Shown: piece by piece, positions 19,700-28,540 of the stretch | Layout of the letters: each line of letters begins with the position of its first letter | Numbering within the stretch: the first letter of the stretch is position 1 | Assembly: GCF_023660105.1 (NCBI RefSeq) | Contig: NZ_JAMHGA010000012.1 | Coordinates: 248,001 to 312,000, forward strand | Source of the DNA: Desulfovibrio aminophilus | GTDB lineage: Bacteria > Desulfobacterota > Desulfovibrionia > Desulfovibrionales > Desulfovibrionaceae | Length of the DNA stretch: 64,000 nt | Reading direction: 5' to 3' | Translations under genes and position numbers: made by a program | Notes under the pieces: generated by a model | Databases searched by the model: none | What the model was told of the DNA's origin: nothing | Seen by the model: only the letters and a program-made list of their open reading frames with translations

Positions 19700-20629
19700 T
19701 CACACCCCGGAGCGCGGGTGGAACTTCCGGTGGATGGACAACAGGCGGTCGGCCTGCACGTGGGTGTATATCTCGGTGGCGGCGATGTCGGCGTGGCCCA
19801 GCAGGGCCTGGACGATGCGCAGGTCGGCTCCGCCCTCCAGGAGGTGCGTGGCGAAGGAGTGGCGGAAGGTGTGCGGCGAAATCTCGCGCCGGATGCCCGC
19901 GGCCAGGGCGTATTTCTTGATGAGCTTCCAGATGCCCTGGCGGGTGAGCTTGCGGCCGGAGCGGTTCAGGAATATCTGGGGATCGGCGGGCCGGAATTGC
20001 GGCCGGGTGCGCTCCAGGTAGTCGGCGAGCAGGGCCTGGGCCCGCTCGTGCACCGGCACGACCCGCTCCTTGGAGCCCTTGCCGAAGACCCGCAGGATGC
20101 CGGTCTGGGGGTCGAAGTCCGCGGCGGACAGCTCCACCAGCTCGGAGACGCGCAGGCCAGAGGCGTAGAGCAACTCCAGCATGACCCGGTCGCGAGCGCC
20201 CAACGGGGTGGAGGGCTCCGGGACGGAAAGCAGGCTATCCATCTCCGCGCGCGAAAGCACGTCCGGCAACCCCTTGGGAAGCTTTGGGTTTTCCAGCAGT
20301 TCGGCGGGGTCGTCGGGGCGCAGCCCGCGATCCAGACAAAAGGCGAAGAAGCCGCGCAGGGAAGAGAGGTGGCGCGCCAGGGAGCGGCTGGCCAGCCCGC
20401 GCCCGCGCAGGCGGGTCAGGTGCAGGAAAATATCCCGGGAGTCGGCGGACTCGGGACCACGTCCCTTTTCCTTGAGAAATTCAAGCAAGGCGGCGAGGTC
20501 CGCGGCGTATCCCGACAGACTGTTCTCGGACAGACCGCGCTCGATGAGCAGAAACTCCAGGTAGCGGTCCACCCACGAGTGCTGCGGAGGCGCCTGCCGC
20601 TCTCCGGCGCTCACGGTATCATCACGCAT
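19700..20629 (-). CDS. xerD: Tyrosine recombinase XerC/XerD
   Basis: A 309-residue Xer recombinase for chromosome dimer resolution. The N-terminal SAM-like DNA-binding domain is followed by the catalytic residues: Arg in ASGLRVSELVEL, His/Arg in HTFRHSFATHLLEGG, His in LLGHADIAAT and the nucleophile Tyr in EIYTHV. I prefer the ATG at 20629, which has GGGA at good spacing, over the GTG two codons upstream. It is core-like rather than mobile, because there is no repeat or cargo nearby. XerC versus XerD cannot be separated with certainty by eye. Confidence 0.9.
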   Translation of the reverse strand: MRDDTVSAGERQAPPQHSWVDRYLEFLLIERGLSENSLSGYAADLAALLEFLKEKGRGPESADSRDIFLHLTRLRGRGLASRSLARHLSSLRGFFAFCLDRGLRPDDPAELLENPKLPKGLPDVLSRAEMDSLLSVPEPSTPLGARDRVMLELLYASGLRVSELVELSAADFDPQTGILRVFGKGSKERVVPVHERAQALLADYLERTRPQFRPADPQIFLNRSGRKLTRQGIWKLIKKYALAAGIRREISPHTFRHSFATHLLEGGADLRIVQALLGHADIAATEIYTHVQADRLLSIHRKFHPRSGV

Positions 20630-20734
20630 GCTCACGTCCCGCTGAAAAAGGATCGTCGCCCGGCGTGCCGGTCACGGCGGACATCTGCAAGGATACACGG
20701 TTGTCCGCCGGGTCACAAGCGAACCCTCCGGCGA

Positions 20735-20762
20735 TTGACAGGGACGCCGCGCCAATTTAAGG
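20735..20762 (+). promoter_or_regulatory. Probable sigma70 promoter of dapL-folK
   Basis: A perfect TTGACA at 20735-20740 is followed by TTTAAG at 20756-20761, or TTAAGG one base later, giving a spacer of 15-16. The dapL start codon is 41 bases further on, preceded by AAGGAG. Confidence 0.5.
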
Positions 20763-20802
20763 AAAAGCTCTCCAATCGATTCGCCCAGCAAGGAGTTTTC
20801 CC

Positions 20803-21969
20803 ATGCGCACGTTCCCGCTGGCCAAGCGGCTCCAGGCCCTTCCTCCCTATCTCTTCGCGGCCATCGACAAGGCCAAGGAAGAAGTCCGGGCCCAGGGCAA
20901 GGACATCATCAGCCTGGGCATCGGCGACCCCGATCTGCCGACCCCGGAATTCATCGTGGAGGCGCTCTGCGCCGCCGCCCGCAAGCCCGAGCACCATCAG
21001 TACCCGTCCTATATCGGCATGCTGGCCTTCCGCCAGGCCGTGGCCGACTGGTACAAGACCCGCTTCGGCGTGGACCTGGACCCGGCCACCGAGGTCATGA
21101 CCCTCATCGGCTCCAAGGAGGGCATCGCCCACTTCCCCTTGGCCTTCATCGATCCGGGCGACCTGGCGCTCGTCGCCACCCCGAACTATCCGGTCTACCC
21201 CGTGACCACCGCCTTCGTGGGCGGGGAGGTCAAGTACCTGCCCCTGACCGACGAGAACGACTTCCTGCCGGACCTGGATTCCGTGTCCGAGGCGGAGTGG
21301 AAGCGGGCCAAGCTCATCTACGTCAACTATCCGAACAACCCCACGGCCGCCTCCGCGCCCCGCGGCTTCTACGAGAAGCTGGTGGCCATCGCCCGCGAGT
21401 ACGACGTGATCGTGGTCCACGACGCAGCCTATACGGAAGTCTACTTCGACCCTGCGGACAAGCCGCTGTCCATCCTGGAGATTCCCGGGGCCAAGGATGT
21501 GGCCATCGAGTTCCATTCCCTGTCCAAGACTTACAACATGACGGGCTGGCGCATCGGCATGGCCGTGGGCAACCCGAGCCTCGTGGCGGGTCTGGGCAAG
21601 GTCAAGGAAAACGTGGATTCCGGCCTGTTCCAGGCCATCCAGGAGGCGGGCATCGCCGCCCTGCAGAACGGCGAGCCCTACGCCGCCAAGTTCCGCGAAG
21701 TCTACAAGGAGCGTCGGGACGTGATGCTCAAGTGCCTGGGCGACATCGGCATCTCCTGCCGCGTGCCCAAGGCCTCGCTCTACATCTGGGCCAAGGTGCC
21801 GCATGGCCAGACGTCCCAGGAATTCGTCACCAAGGTGCTGCGTCAGACCGGCGTGGTCCTGACCCCGGGCAACGGTTTCGGCACGCCCGGGGAAGGGTAC
21901 TTCCGCATCTCCCTGACCGTGAACACCGACAGACTCAAGGAGGCTGCGTCACGGATATCCAGCTTGTAA
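20803..21969 (+). CDS. dapL: LL-diaminopimelate aminotransferase DapL
   Basis: DapL makes LL-diaminopimelate directly from tetrahydrodipicolinate with glutamate, bypassing three steps of the succinylase route. The 388-residue class I PLP aminotransferase has SLGIGDPDLPTP, YVNYPNNPT and PLP lysine K242 in SLSKTYNMTGWRIG. The start has AAGGAG upstream. It is the expected partner of lysA in this genome. Its 3' end overlaps the folK start, and the folK ribosome binding site lies inside its last codons. Confidence 0.95.
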   Translation: MRTFPLAKRLQALPPYLFAAIDKAKEEVRAQGKDIISLGIGDPDLPTPEFIVEALCAAARKPEHHQYPSYIGMLAFRQAVADWYKTRFGVDLDPATEVMTLIGSKEGIAHFPLAFIDPGDLALVATPNYPVYPVTTAFVGGEVKYLPLTDENDFLPDLDSVSEAEWKRAKLIYVNYPNNPTAASAPRGFYEKLVAIAREYDVIVVHDAAYTEVYFDPADKPLSILEIPGAKDVAIEFHSLSKTYNMTGWRIGMAVGNPSLVAGLGKVKENVDSGLFQAIQEAGIAALQNGEPYAAKFREVYKERRDVMLKCLGDIGISCRVPKASLYIWAKVPHGQTSQEFVTKVLRQTGVVLTPGNGFGTPGEGYFRISLTVNTDRLKEAASRISSL

Positions 21970-22469
21970 CCACCTACCTGGGCCTCGGCTCGAACCTCGG
22001 CAAGCCCGAGGAGAACCTGAACGAGGCCCTGGCGAGGCTGGAAAACTACGGCGCCGACATCCAGCTCAAAAGACAGTCGGCTATCTATTGGACCGAGCCC
22101 CAGGGCCTCAAGGACCAGCCCTGGTTCGCCAACCAGGTTGTCGAACTGGGCGTGGACCCGGAAATCTGGGCCCCGGAAGGGCTGTTGTCCACCTTGCTGG
22201 CCATCGAGGCCCAGATGGGCAGGGACCGCTCCTCGGAGACTCCCGGCGGCCCCCGGGTCATCGATCTGGACCTGCTCCTGTTCGGCGATCTGGTGACCGA
22301 CACGGGCTTTCTGACCGTGCCGCATCCCCGGCTGCTCACCCGGGCCTTCATGCTCGTGCCGCTGCGCGAGATCGCCCCGGGCCTCATGCTGCCCGGCGGC
22401 GTGGCCGTGGACACGGCCCTGAAGGCACTGAACCACCGCCAGGAAGGCGACCGCATCTGGCAAGACTAG
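21951..22469 (+). CDS. folK: 2-amino-4-hydroxy-6-hydroxymethyldihydropteridine pyrophosphokinase FolK, non-ATG start
   Basis: FolK transfers pyrophosphate from ATP to hydroxymethyldihydropterin in folate synthesis. The frame shows TTYLGLGSNLG at its N-terminus, an AIYWTEPQG segment, and the catalytic RVIDLDLLLFG and VPHPRL segments, with a full-length C-terminus. No ATG, GTG or TTG is available where the protein must start. An AAGGAGG at 21937-21943 lies 7 bases before an ACG codon at 21951, which I take as the start; ATC at 21957 is the other option. It overlaps the end of dapL by 19 bases. Identity is secure, the start unusual. Confidence 0.88.
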   Translation, partial: TDIQLVTTYLGLGSNLGKPEENLNEALARLENYGADIQLKRQSAIYWTEPQGLKDQPWFANQVVELGVDPEIWAPEGLLSTLLAIEAQMGRDRSSETPGGPRVIDLDLLLFGDLVTDTGFLTVPHPRLLTRAFMLVPLREIAPGLMLPGGVAVDTALKALNHRQEGDRIWQD

Positions 22470-22493
22470 GCCGCGCGCGGCAAAGGAGTTCCC

Positions 22494-22769
22494 ATGCTCA
22501 TCAAATTCCTCATCTTCGCCGTGGCCGCGTTCGTGGTCTGGAAGCTCTTCATGGGGGACCGCAAGCAGAAGCAGGTCCGCGACAAGAAGCAGGAAGAAAA
22601 CCTGGCCGCCTCCGGCGAAATGGTCAAGGATCCCATCTGCGGCACCTACGTGCGCAAGGACGGGGACATCCGCGTGCGCCAGGGCGAGACCGTGCACGTC
22701 TTCTGCTCCTACGACTGCCGCGACAAATTCATCAAGAGCCTGGAAGCGGGCCAGGACACGGCCGAATAG
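22494..22769 (+). CDS. Membrane-anchored TRASH/YHS-like metal-binding protein
   Basis: This 91-residue protein has an N-terminal membrane helix (residues 3-19), a charged linker (GDRKQKQVRDKKQEEN), and a compact cytoplasmic domain with C49 in KDPICGTYV and C71-x3-C75 in VFCSYDCRDKF. That is the TRASH/YHS-like pattern that binds a metal ion. The role may be metal sensing or delivery. A strong AAAGGAG precedes the ATG. It lies 24 bases after folK and is probably on the same transcript. Confidence 0.78.
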   Translation: MLIKFLIFAVAAFVVWKLFMGDRKQKQVRDKKQEENLAASGEMVKDPICGTYVRKDGDIRVRQGETVHVFCSYDCRDKFIKSLEAGQDTAE

Positions 22770-22775
22770 CTGCCG

Positions 22776-23327
22776 TCACGGGCGGACGAGCAGTTCCACC
22801 ACCTCGGCCAGCAGGTCGCGGGCCGGATTGTACAGGCGGCTGAACCGCCCATGGAGGGTTTCGCTCTCGGTCAGGCCGAGGGCCTCCGCCAGCACGGCGT
22901 TGGCCTCGCAGCACAAGTAGCTCCGAGGCTCTGAGGTGAAGGCCAGCCCGGCTTGACGAAGAATCGCGCCAAAGGGCCGCACGGCCTCGATGAACGCGGC
23001 GCGCAATTCCGGCGCGAACCGCTCCAGATGGATGCGCAGGCCCGCCAGGGCCACGGGCCGTCCGGCCTTTTCCAACCCCAGCACCACCACCCGGTCCAGG
23101 GTCTTGTCCCGTACGAGGATATCGTCGCCCAGCAGCCGCACGGTGACGGCGTCCCGATAGTGTTCCGCCAGGGCGGCGGTCATGCTCCCGTCATGGACGA
23201 GGAGGGCGGCCCAAGGCGCGGGAACCTCCCCGGCATCCTCGCTGCTGAAGACGGGAAAGGTCTGGCCGCGTTCGGCGTGCAGCCGCAGCAGGCCGCGCAT
23301 GGAGTCGAGAAAGTCCATTCGTAGCAC
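22776..23327 (-). CDS. Chorismate lyase-like (UbiC/DUF98 superfamily) protein
   Basis: This 183-residue soluble protein has the layout of UbiC/DUF98 proteins: an N-terminal half with [14 protein letters not shown], the paired strands [20 protein letters not shown], then a [10 protein letters not shown] segment and a closing strand region. If active it would remove pyruvate from chorismate to give 4-hydroxybenzoate. The match is by pattern only and the ligand could differ. It faces the TRASH gene convergently with 6 bases between stops, and the transaldolase gene divergently. Confidence 0.55.
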   Translation of the reverse strand: MLRMDFLDSMRGLLRLHAERGQTFPVFSSEDAGEVPAPWAALLVHDGSMTAALAEHYRDAVTVRLLGDDILVRDKTLDRVVVLGLEKAGRPVALAGLRIHLERFAPELRAAFIEAVRPFGAILRQAGLAFTSEPRSYLCCEANAVLAEALGLTESETLHGRFSRLYNPARDLLAEVVELLVRP

Positions 23328-23443
23328 CTCGCCAGCACAAGCTATGCGACATGCCGGACAAAAAAGCCAGCCTCGGCGAAGATGGCGACGATATTTCCAC
23401 GCGGCTTCTTTTCATCCGTCCGGTTTTCCGCTATTTATCGATC

Positions 23444-24118
23444 ATGAAGTTCTTCATCGATACCGCCAATCTGGACGAAATCAGGCAGGCCAAGGCCTAC
23501 GGCCTCATCGACGGCGTGACCACCAACCCGAGCCTCCTGTCCAAGGAGAAAGGGGACTGGAAGGCCCTGGCCCGGGCCATCTGCGCCGAGGTGAACGGGC
23601 CGGTGAGCCTGGAGGTCATCGGACTGGACACCGAATCCATGGTCCGCGAGGCCCGGGAGCTGATCAAGATCGGGCCCAACGTGGTCATCAAGGCGCCGGT
23701 CACCGAGCCGGGCCTGGCCGCGGTCCGGCAGCTCACGGACATGGGCATCGAGACCAACGTGACGCTGGTCTTTTCGCCGCTCCAGGCGCTCCTGGCCGCC
23801 AAGGCGGGGGCCACCTACGTGAGCCCCTTCGTGGGCCGGCTGGACGCCGTGGGGCACGACGGGCTGGCCCTGGTGGAGCAGATCCTGACCATCTACGGCA
23901 ACTACGGCATGTCCACGCAGGTTCTGGTGGCCAGCATCCGCCATCCGCAGCACGTGCTGCAGGCCGCGCTCATGGGAGCGGACGTGGCCACGATCCCGTT
24001 CCCGGTGATCCGTGAACTCCTCAAGCATCCCTTGACCGATTCCGGCCTGCAGGCCTTTCTGAACGACTGGGGCAAGAGCCACGGAGCGGCCACGCCGAAG
24101 GCCAAGCGGACGAAATAG
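23444..24118 (+). CDS. Small transaldolase / fructose-6-phosphate aldolase family protein
   Basis: The 224-residue TalC/FSA-type protein opens [13 protein letters not shown], has [13 protein letters not shown], the Schiff-base lysine in [10 protein letters not shown], and [20 protein letters not shown]. It works either as a transaldolase in the pentose phosphate path or as fructose-6-phosphate aldolase; sequence alone cannot decide. The ATG at 23444 matches the family N-terminus, so the longer frame upstream is discounted. A terminator follows within 30 bases. Confidence 0.92.
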   Translation: MKFFIDTANLDEIRQAKAYGLIDGVTTNPSLLSKEKGDWKALARAICAEVNGPVSLEVIGLDTESMVREARELIKIGPNVVIKAPVTEPGLAAVRQLTDMGIETNVTLVFSPLQALLAAKAGATYVSPFVGRLDAVGHDGLALVEQILTIYGNYGMSTQVLVASIRHPQHVLQAALMGADVATIPFPVIRELLKHPLTDSGLQAFLNDWGKSHGAATPKAKRTK

Positions 24119-24144
24119 AAATCAGCTTGCATTTCAGACTGATA

Positions 24145-24168
24145 GGGGGCTCGCCAGCCCCCTTTTTC
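24145..24168 (+). terminator. Terminator after the transaldolase gene
   Basis: GGGGGCT and AGCCCCC arms enclose a CGCC loop, followed by TTTTT. It is a textbook intrinsic terminator. The roughly 240 bases from here to the next gene hold one GC hairpin (CGGGCGG/CCGCCCG at about 24231-24251) and no recognised riboswitch. Confidence 0.85.
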
Positions 24169-24405
24169 TCACCCGTATATTTGTCTCGGAATGTAAATTA
24201 TGTAAACTTTCAGAAATAAACGGGTTGAATCGGGCGGTCGGACCCCGCCCGGCTTGCAACCCGCCATGCCTCCTGGTAAGGAAGCCCTGCTTCGGCGTCA
24301 TCCAGGGGTGTTTTCCCGGAGAACAGTTTGGCGACGCAACATCAGCTCCCGGGCTTGCCCGACACTCAACCCGCGGCTTTCCGCCGTGACCCTCAGACAC
24401 TCATT

Positions 24406-26841
24406 ATGATGAAGAGTCAGCTCCGCGTGCTTCTGCTCGTTTTCGTGGCCGTCTTCGCGCTCATGCTCCAGCCGGTTCTGGCCGAGCCGCACCAGAACGC
24501 CACGGAGGCCGACGCCGGCTCCCCGGCGAAAAAGGACGACGCCAAGAAGTCCTCCAAGGCCGCCAAGACCACCAAGACGTCGACCAAATCGAACGCCAAG
24601 GCCGAGGCCAAGACCAAAAAAACCGACCCAAAGAAGGCCGAAACCAAGAAGACCAAGGCCGGGGTCGCGAAGGACGAGCCCGCCCCGGCCTTGGCCGACG
24701 ACGCCCAGCAGGATGCGGCCACCGCCCCCGCCGGTCAGGACGACGCGACGCCGGCCGCCAAGCAGGCTCCGGCCAAGGGAGCCAAGACGGATGCCTCGGC
24801 CAAAAGCGCCAAGGCCGACGCCCCGAAGACGGCCAAGACCGATGCTCCGGCCAAGTCCGGCAGCGACGGGTACGACAAGTTTCTTGAAAAATACGGGGCC
24901 TGGGATCGCCTGAGCAAGGAATACAGCAATTCGGACGACCCGGACCTGATCCTCAAGCGGGCCGTCATGGCCCTGCAGACCGGCGCTCCCCAGCAGGCGC
25001 TGGAGATTCTCGAATCCTCCCCCTCCTTCGACGACCAGGCCAAGGAAGTGAAGCGCCTCTGGCTGGGCGGCCAAGCCGCCCGCGCCGCCGGCGATCCCTC
25101 CAAGGCCGTGTTCTGGTTCAGCCAGGCGGGCCAGATGCTCGACGCCAAGGAGCGCAACGCCCGCTTCCACAACGAACCCGACCTGGATACGCTCTGGGCC
25201 GACGTCTGGCGGCGGTTCTTCTGGATCTACTCCTCGAACTTCGGCGCCACCCGCGAGGGCCAGGAGACCGTGCTGCGGACCACCCTCGAACAGGCCCAGC
25301 AGGTTTGGAAGAACACCCCCTTCTGGGACGCCGCGGCCAAGGCCCTGGAACATGAGTCGGCCGTGGGCGACAAGCCCATGGCGGGCGACGTGGTGGAGAT
25401 CGGCGAAAGCGACCGGCTCCAGGTGGCCAAGGCCCTGGCCGCCGCCTGCCTGGAGTACAAGGACGACGCCAAGGCCGACGCCGAGGCCATCACGGCCCAG
25501 GCTCCGCGCGAATTCTGGACGGCCGTAACGTCCTTCATCTCCTCCGAGGAAGACCCCTCCGAGCTGGCCAGCCTGCACTCCTCCTACCCCAAGGCCTCGA
25601 TCTTCTGGGGCAGCAACACCATGTCCACCTCGGCCTCGGGCCGCACGGACTGGATCCTGCCCGAGGAAAGCAACGGCGACTGGCAGGACATCCTCAAGAA
25701 GAACCGCTCCCTGAAGGATGCGGCCAAGCGCTACGTGGACCGCGAGCCCGCGAAGGAGCTGGAAGCCCTGCCCGTGTTCGGCCAGTACCGCTTCGCCCTG
25801 GCCGTGGCCGGCGGCAAGACCGAACAGGCCCGAACCCTCTGGACCGGCCTGGAGAAACGAACCCTGCCCCTGAGCCTCAAGGTCTGCGGCATGCTGCTCT
25901 TCGACGAGCCGCTGGAGAATGTCCTGTCCGAGGATCCCAACGCGGCGGCCCGGCAGTACTTCCTGCTGCCCGCGCTGGCCTCGGCCGGAGGCGGAACCAG
26001 CCTCCCCGCCCACCTGGCCCCGTTCTGGATCCGCATGGAAGGCCGCCAGCTGACCAACGCCGCCAGCCGCACCTGGCCCCTGGACCGGCTCCTGGTCCTG
26101 GCCTCCTGGACCTCCCGCCTGGAGAGCGAGCCCTCGGCCGATTTGGCCAAGCGCATCGCCTTCCTCTTCCCCGAGACCTCCACCGGGGCCCAGGCCACGC
26201 TCCGCCTCGCCGAGGAGGCCCTCAAGGATCAGCAGTACCAGCTGGCCGGATTCTACCTGAACAACGTGGAGACCATCCGCCTGCCCAAGGACCTCCGCGC
26301 CAAGCAGCTGGAGCTCAAGGGCGACCTGGCCTTCGGGCTGAGCAGCTTCGATGAGGCCCTGGACGCTTACAGCCGCCTGCTCAAGACCGGCGTGCCCCTT
26401 TCCGACACGAGCCTGATCCGGGTGGCCTTCATCCTCCAGCAGAAAGGCCAGCTGGACGTGGCCCAGGGACAGCTGGAAAAGCTCTGGGAGCGCCACGAGA
26501 ACATGTCTCCGTCCATGCAGGCCGAGGTGCTCTACTATCTCGGCGAGGGCGCGCACGCCATGGGCAACATCGACAAGGCCCTGGACTACTATCTCCGCCT
26601 GGCCTGGCAGTACCCCCAGGAGAACATCTGGGCCCTGACGGCCATGTTCCGCGCCGCGCTCATCTACGACAACATGGGCCAGTACGACACGGCCAAGAAC
26701 CTGCTCGTCACGGTCATCCGCAACGCCGAGACCGAGCAGCAGCGCGAGGCCGCCAAGAACCGCCTGGCCGAGATCGAGGCCAAGATGGGCAAGGCCGAGG
26801 AAAAGCCCAAGTCCGGCGGGACCATGGTCTATCCCTTCTGA
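24406..26841 (+). CDS. Exported TPR-repeat protein with a long Ala/Lys-rich linker
   Basis: This 811-residue protein has a Sec signal peptide (VLLLVFVAVFALMLQPVLA). About 130 residues dominated by Ala, Lys, Thr and Asp follow (repeats of the type AKTDA and KKTDP, at about residues 25-155). The rest is a long helical solenoid of TPR type, clearest near the C-terminus (DLAFGLSSFDEALDAYSRLL, then AHAMGNIDKALDYYLRLAW). It probably acts in the periplasm as an assembly scaffold; the basic linker could touch peptidoglycan or LPS. I do not recognise a named family. The start is the ATG pair at 24406/24409, since the upstream frame lacks a signal. It stands alone between terminators. Confidence 0.8.
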   Translation: MMKSQLRVLLLVFVAVFALMLQPVLAEPHQNATEADAGSPAKKDDAKKSSKAAKTTKTSTKSNAKAEAKTKKTDPKKAETKKTKAGVAKDEPAPALADDAQQDAATAPAGQDDATPAAKQAPAKGAKTDASAKSAKADAPKTAKTDAPAKSGSDGYDKFLEKYGAWDRLSKEYSNSDDPDLILKRAVMALQTGAPQQALEILESSPSFDDQAKEVKRLWLGGQAARAAGDPSKAVFWFSQAGQMLDAKERNARFHNEPDLDTLWADVWRRFFWIYSSNFGATREGQETVLRTTLEQAQQVWKNTPFWDAAAKALEHESAVGDKPMAGDVVEIGESDRLQVAKALAAACLEYKDDAKADAEAITAQAPREFWTAVTSFISSEEDPSELASLHSSYPKASIFWGSNTMSTSASGRTDWILPEESNGDWQDILKKNRSLKDAAKRYVDREPAKELEALPVFGQYRFALAVAGGKTEQARTLWTGLEKRTLPLSLKVCGMLLFDEPLENVLSEDPNAAARQYFLLPALASAGGGTSLPAHLAPFWIRMEGRQLTNAASRTWPLDRLLVLASWTSRLESEPSADLAKRIAFLFPETSTGAQATLRLAEEALKDQQYQLAGFYLNNVETIRLPKDLRAKQLELKGDLAFGLSSFDEALDAYSRLLKTGVPLSDTSLIRVAFILQQKGQLDVAQGQLEKLWERHENMSPSMQAEVLYYLGEGAHAMGNIDKALDYYLRLAWQYPQENIWALTAMFRAALIYDNMGQYDTAKNLLVTVIRNAETEQQREAAKNRLAEIEAKMGKAEEKPKSGGTMVYPF

Positions 26842-26868
26842 CGCTTTGACCAGCACCGACAGAACGTG

Positions 26869-26894
26869 AGGGCGTCCGCGAGGACGCCCTTTTT
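26869..26894 (+). terminator. Terminator after the TPR protein gene
   Basis: AGGGCGTCC and GGACGCCCT arms flank a short loop and end in a T run. The following 335 bases, to 27232, hold no convincing gene, only one moderate hairpin (GCCCT/AGGGC near 27064-27079). Confidence 0.85.
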
Positions 26895-27232
26895 CATTGC
26901 CCCGGCGTCACATGGTAGGGCGCCAAGCGAAAGGCACATCCCGACGTGGTCTGCTATCGCAATGGGTTCAGGATCGCAGCAAGTTATTGAAGAGGCGTCA
27001 TAAGGACATGGACTCGCGGCGGCGTCCACCCTTCCATGCGCCATCGGAGCTGACCGGCTCCCCTGCCCTCCGACAGGGCTCCCACCGGCGAGCGGCTGAG
27101 TCATCATGATCGCGAAGCGGCACGGCATGTTCCCGTATCCGAGAGCCCGGGCATCACGGCGTTCGGGAGCGATTCCGTTCCCAGGCTCCACGAATTCCCG
27201 TCAGCCCCGCCGCCCCAAGCGCACAGGCAAAG

Positions 27233-27264
27233 AAAAAGGGCCCTGGTTGTCGCCAGGACCCTTT
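27233..27264 (-). terminator. Terminator after tRNA-Leu
   Basis: On the minus strand AAAGGGTCCTGG pairs with CCAGGGCCCTTT around a six-base loop and runs into TTTTT. It ends the pgk-tpiA-secG-tRNA-Leu transcript. Confidence 0.8.
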
Positions 27265-27272
27265 GATCTCTG

Positions 27273-27359
27273 TGGTGCCGAGGGGGGGACTCGAACCCCC
27301 ACGGGATTTCTCCCACTACCCCCTCAAGATAGCGTGTCTACCAGTTCCACCACCTCGGC
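27273..27359 (-). tRNA. leuU: tRNA-Leu (anticodon GAG)
   Basis: The 87-base leftward tRNA begins GCCGAGGTGGTGGAACTGG and has the D arm, the long variable arm of class II tRNAs, the anticodon loop CTTGAGG (anticodon GAG, reading CUC/CUU) and a T arm GGGGGTTCGAGTCCCCC. The acceptor stem GCCGAGG/CCTCGGC is perfect, followed by A and an encoded CCA. It lies 23 bases downstream of secG with no room for its own promoter, so it is processed from the secG transcript. Confidence 0.96.
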
Positions 27360-27382
27360 ATCGGGGGATTTTCAACAAAGGC

Positions 27383-27745
27383 TTATTGCTTCGGAGCCTC
27401 CGGCTGCTTGGCGGCCTTGGGATCCTCGAAGGTCACGCCCTCGGGCTTCTTCTCCGGCGCCGGGGCCGGAGCCGCCACCTTGCCGGAGGAATCCAACATG
27501 ATGGAGTCCACGTGCGAAACCCGCTTGCTGATGAGCAGGTTGTAGCCCAGGGAAGTCAGCAGGAACACGGCGGCCAGCACCGAGGTCACCTTGACCAGCA
27601 GGCCGCCCGCGCCGGTGCTCCCGAACACGGAACCGCTCCCGCCGCCGAAGATGACGCCCATGCCTTCCTGTCCCGACTGCAGCAGCACGACCACGATCAG
27701 GAACAGACAGGCCAGGACGTGTATGACGACAACCAGAGTCTCCAA
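27383..27745 (-). CDS. secG: Preprotein translocase subunit SecG
   Basis: SecG is the small auxiliary subunit of the SecYEG channel. The 120-residue protein has two membrane helices (about residues 2-22 and 50-70) with the typical LLQSGQEGMGVIFGGGSGSVFGS loop between them, abbreviated here as LLQSGQEGMG and GGGSGSVFGS. An Ala/Pro/Lys-rich C-terminal tail of about 35 residues is an addition relative to E. coli. It sits between tpiA and tRNA-Leu(GAG) on one transcript. Confidence 0.95.
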   Translation of the reverse strand: METLVVVIHVLACLFLIVVVLLQSGQEGMGVIFGGGSGSVFGSTGAGGLLVKVTSVLAAVFLLTSLGYNLLISKRVSHVDSIMLDSSGKVAAPAPAPEKKPEGVTFEDPKAAKQPEAPKQ

Positions 27746-27778
27746 GTCAAATCCTCACTTTTCTCTCACCCGGCGGCG

Positions 27779-28540
27779 TCAGGCTCCGGCCAGCACGATG
27801 CGGGCAAAACTTTCAGCCGCCAAGCTCGCGCCTCCTACCAGCACACCGTCCACATTGTCAAGCGCGATGATCTCGGCGCAATTGTCGGGCTTCACGCTTC
27901 CGCCGTACAATATCTTAATATCATTACCTATATTTTCGAAGATGTCAAGCAGAATCCGACGCACGCAGGCATGGGCCCCCAGAATTTCCTTGGGCCCGGC
28001 CACCTCGCCGGTGCCGATGGCCCAAACCGGCTCATAGGCCACGGCCAGCCGGGCCGGATCGATCTCCCGGGGCACATCGGCCAGACCGGCGCGCAGCTGG
28101 CGCTCCAGCACGGCCTCCAGTGCGCCGGAACGACGCTCCTCGATCTTCTCGCCCACGCAGAGCACCACGCTCAGGCCCGAGGCCTGGGCGAAGGCCGTCT
28201 TGCGGCCCACCAGCTCATCGGACTCGCCGATGACGTGACGGCGCTCCGAATGCCCGGTGAGCGCGAAGGCCGCGCCCGCGTCCCGCAGCATGCCCGGCGA
28301 AATCTCGCCGGTGAACGCGCCCTCCTTCTCCGGCCAGAAGTCCTGGCCGCCGGTCCAGAAGCCCTTCTCGTCCTTGAATTTCTTGGACACGCCGCGCAGG
28401 GCCGTGAAGGGCGGGAACACGAGGACCTCGCGCCCGTCGGGCAGCTTGCCGTCCAGGAGCTTGACCAGGGCCTCGGCGGTGTCCTTGGCCTCCTCGTAGG
28501 TCTTGTACATCTTCCAGTTGGCGGCCATGAGCTTGTTCAT
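27779..28540 (-). CDS. tpiA: Triosephosphate isomerase TpiA
   Basis: TpiA interconverts dihydroxyacetone phosphate and glyceraldehyde-3-phosphate. In 253 residues it shows AANWKMYKT with catalytic Lys, the electrophile His in LTGHSERR, the base Glu in AYEPVWAIGTG, and the phosphate-binding ILYGGSVKPDN. The start codon at 28540 shares its A with the TGA stop of pgk, so translation is coupled. Pgk-TpiA-SecG is a common bacterial order. Confidence 0.97.
   Translation of the reverse strand: MNKLMAANWKMYKTYEEAKDTAEALVKLLDGKLPDGREVLVFPPFTALRGVSKKFKDEKGFWTGGQDFWPEKEGAFTGEISPGMLRDAGAAFALTGHSERRHVIGESDELVGRKTAFAQASGLSVVLCVGEKIEERRSGALEAVLERQLRAGLADVPREIDPARLAVAYEPVWAIGTGEVAGPKEILGAHACVRRILLDIFENIGNDIKILYGGSVKPDNCAEIIALDNVDGVLVGGASLAAESFARIVLAGA

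Noticed and set aside
19700-20629. Tyrosine recombinase as a sign of a mobile element
   Set aside because: Sequence features are those of housekeeping XerC/D; it lies among core genes with normal composition and no repeats.
26895-27232. Possible small RNA in the gene-free stretch before tRNA-Leu
   Set aside because: No 6S, SRP or other known RNA signature, and no promoter pair could be found; only one moderate hairpin.
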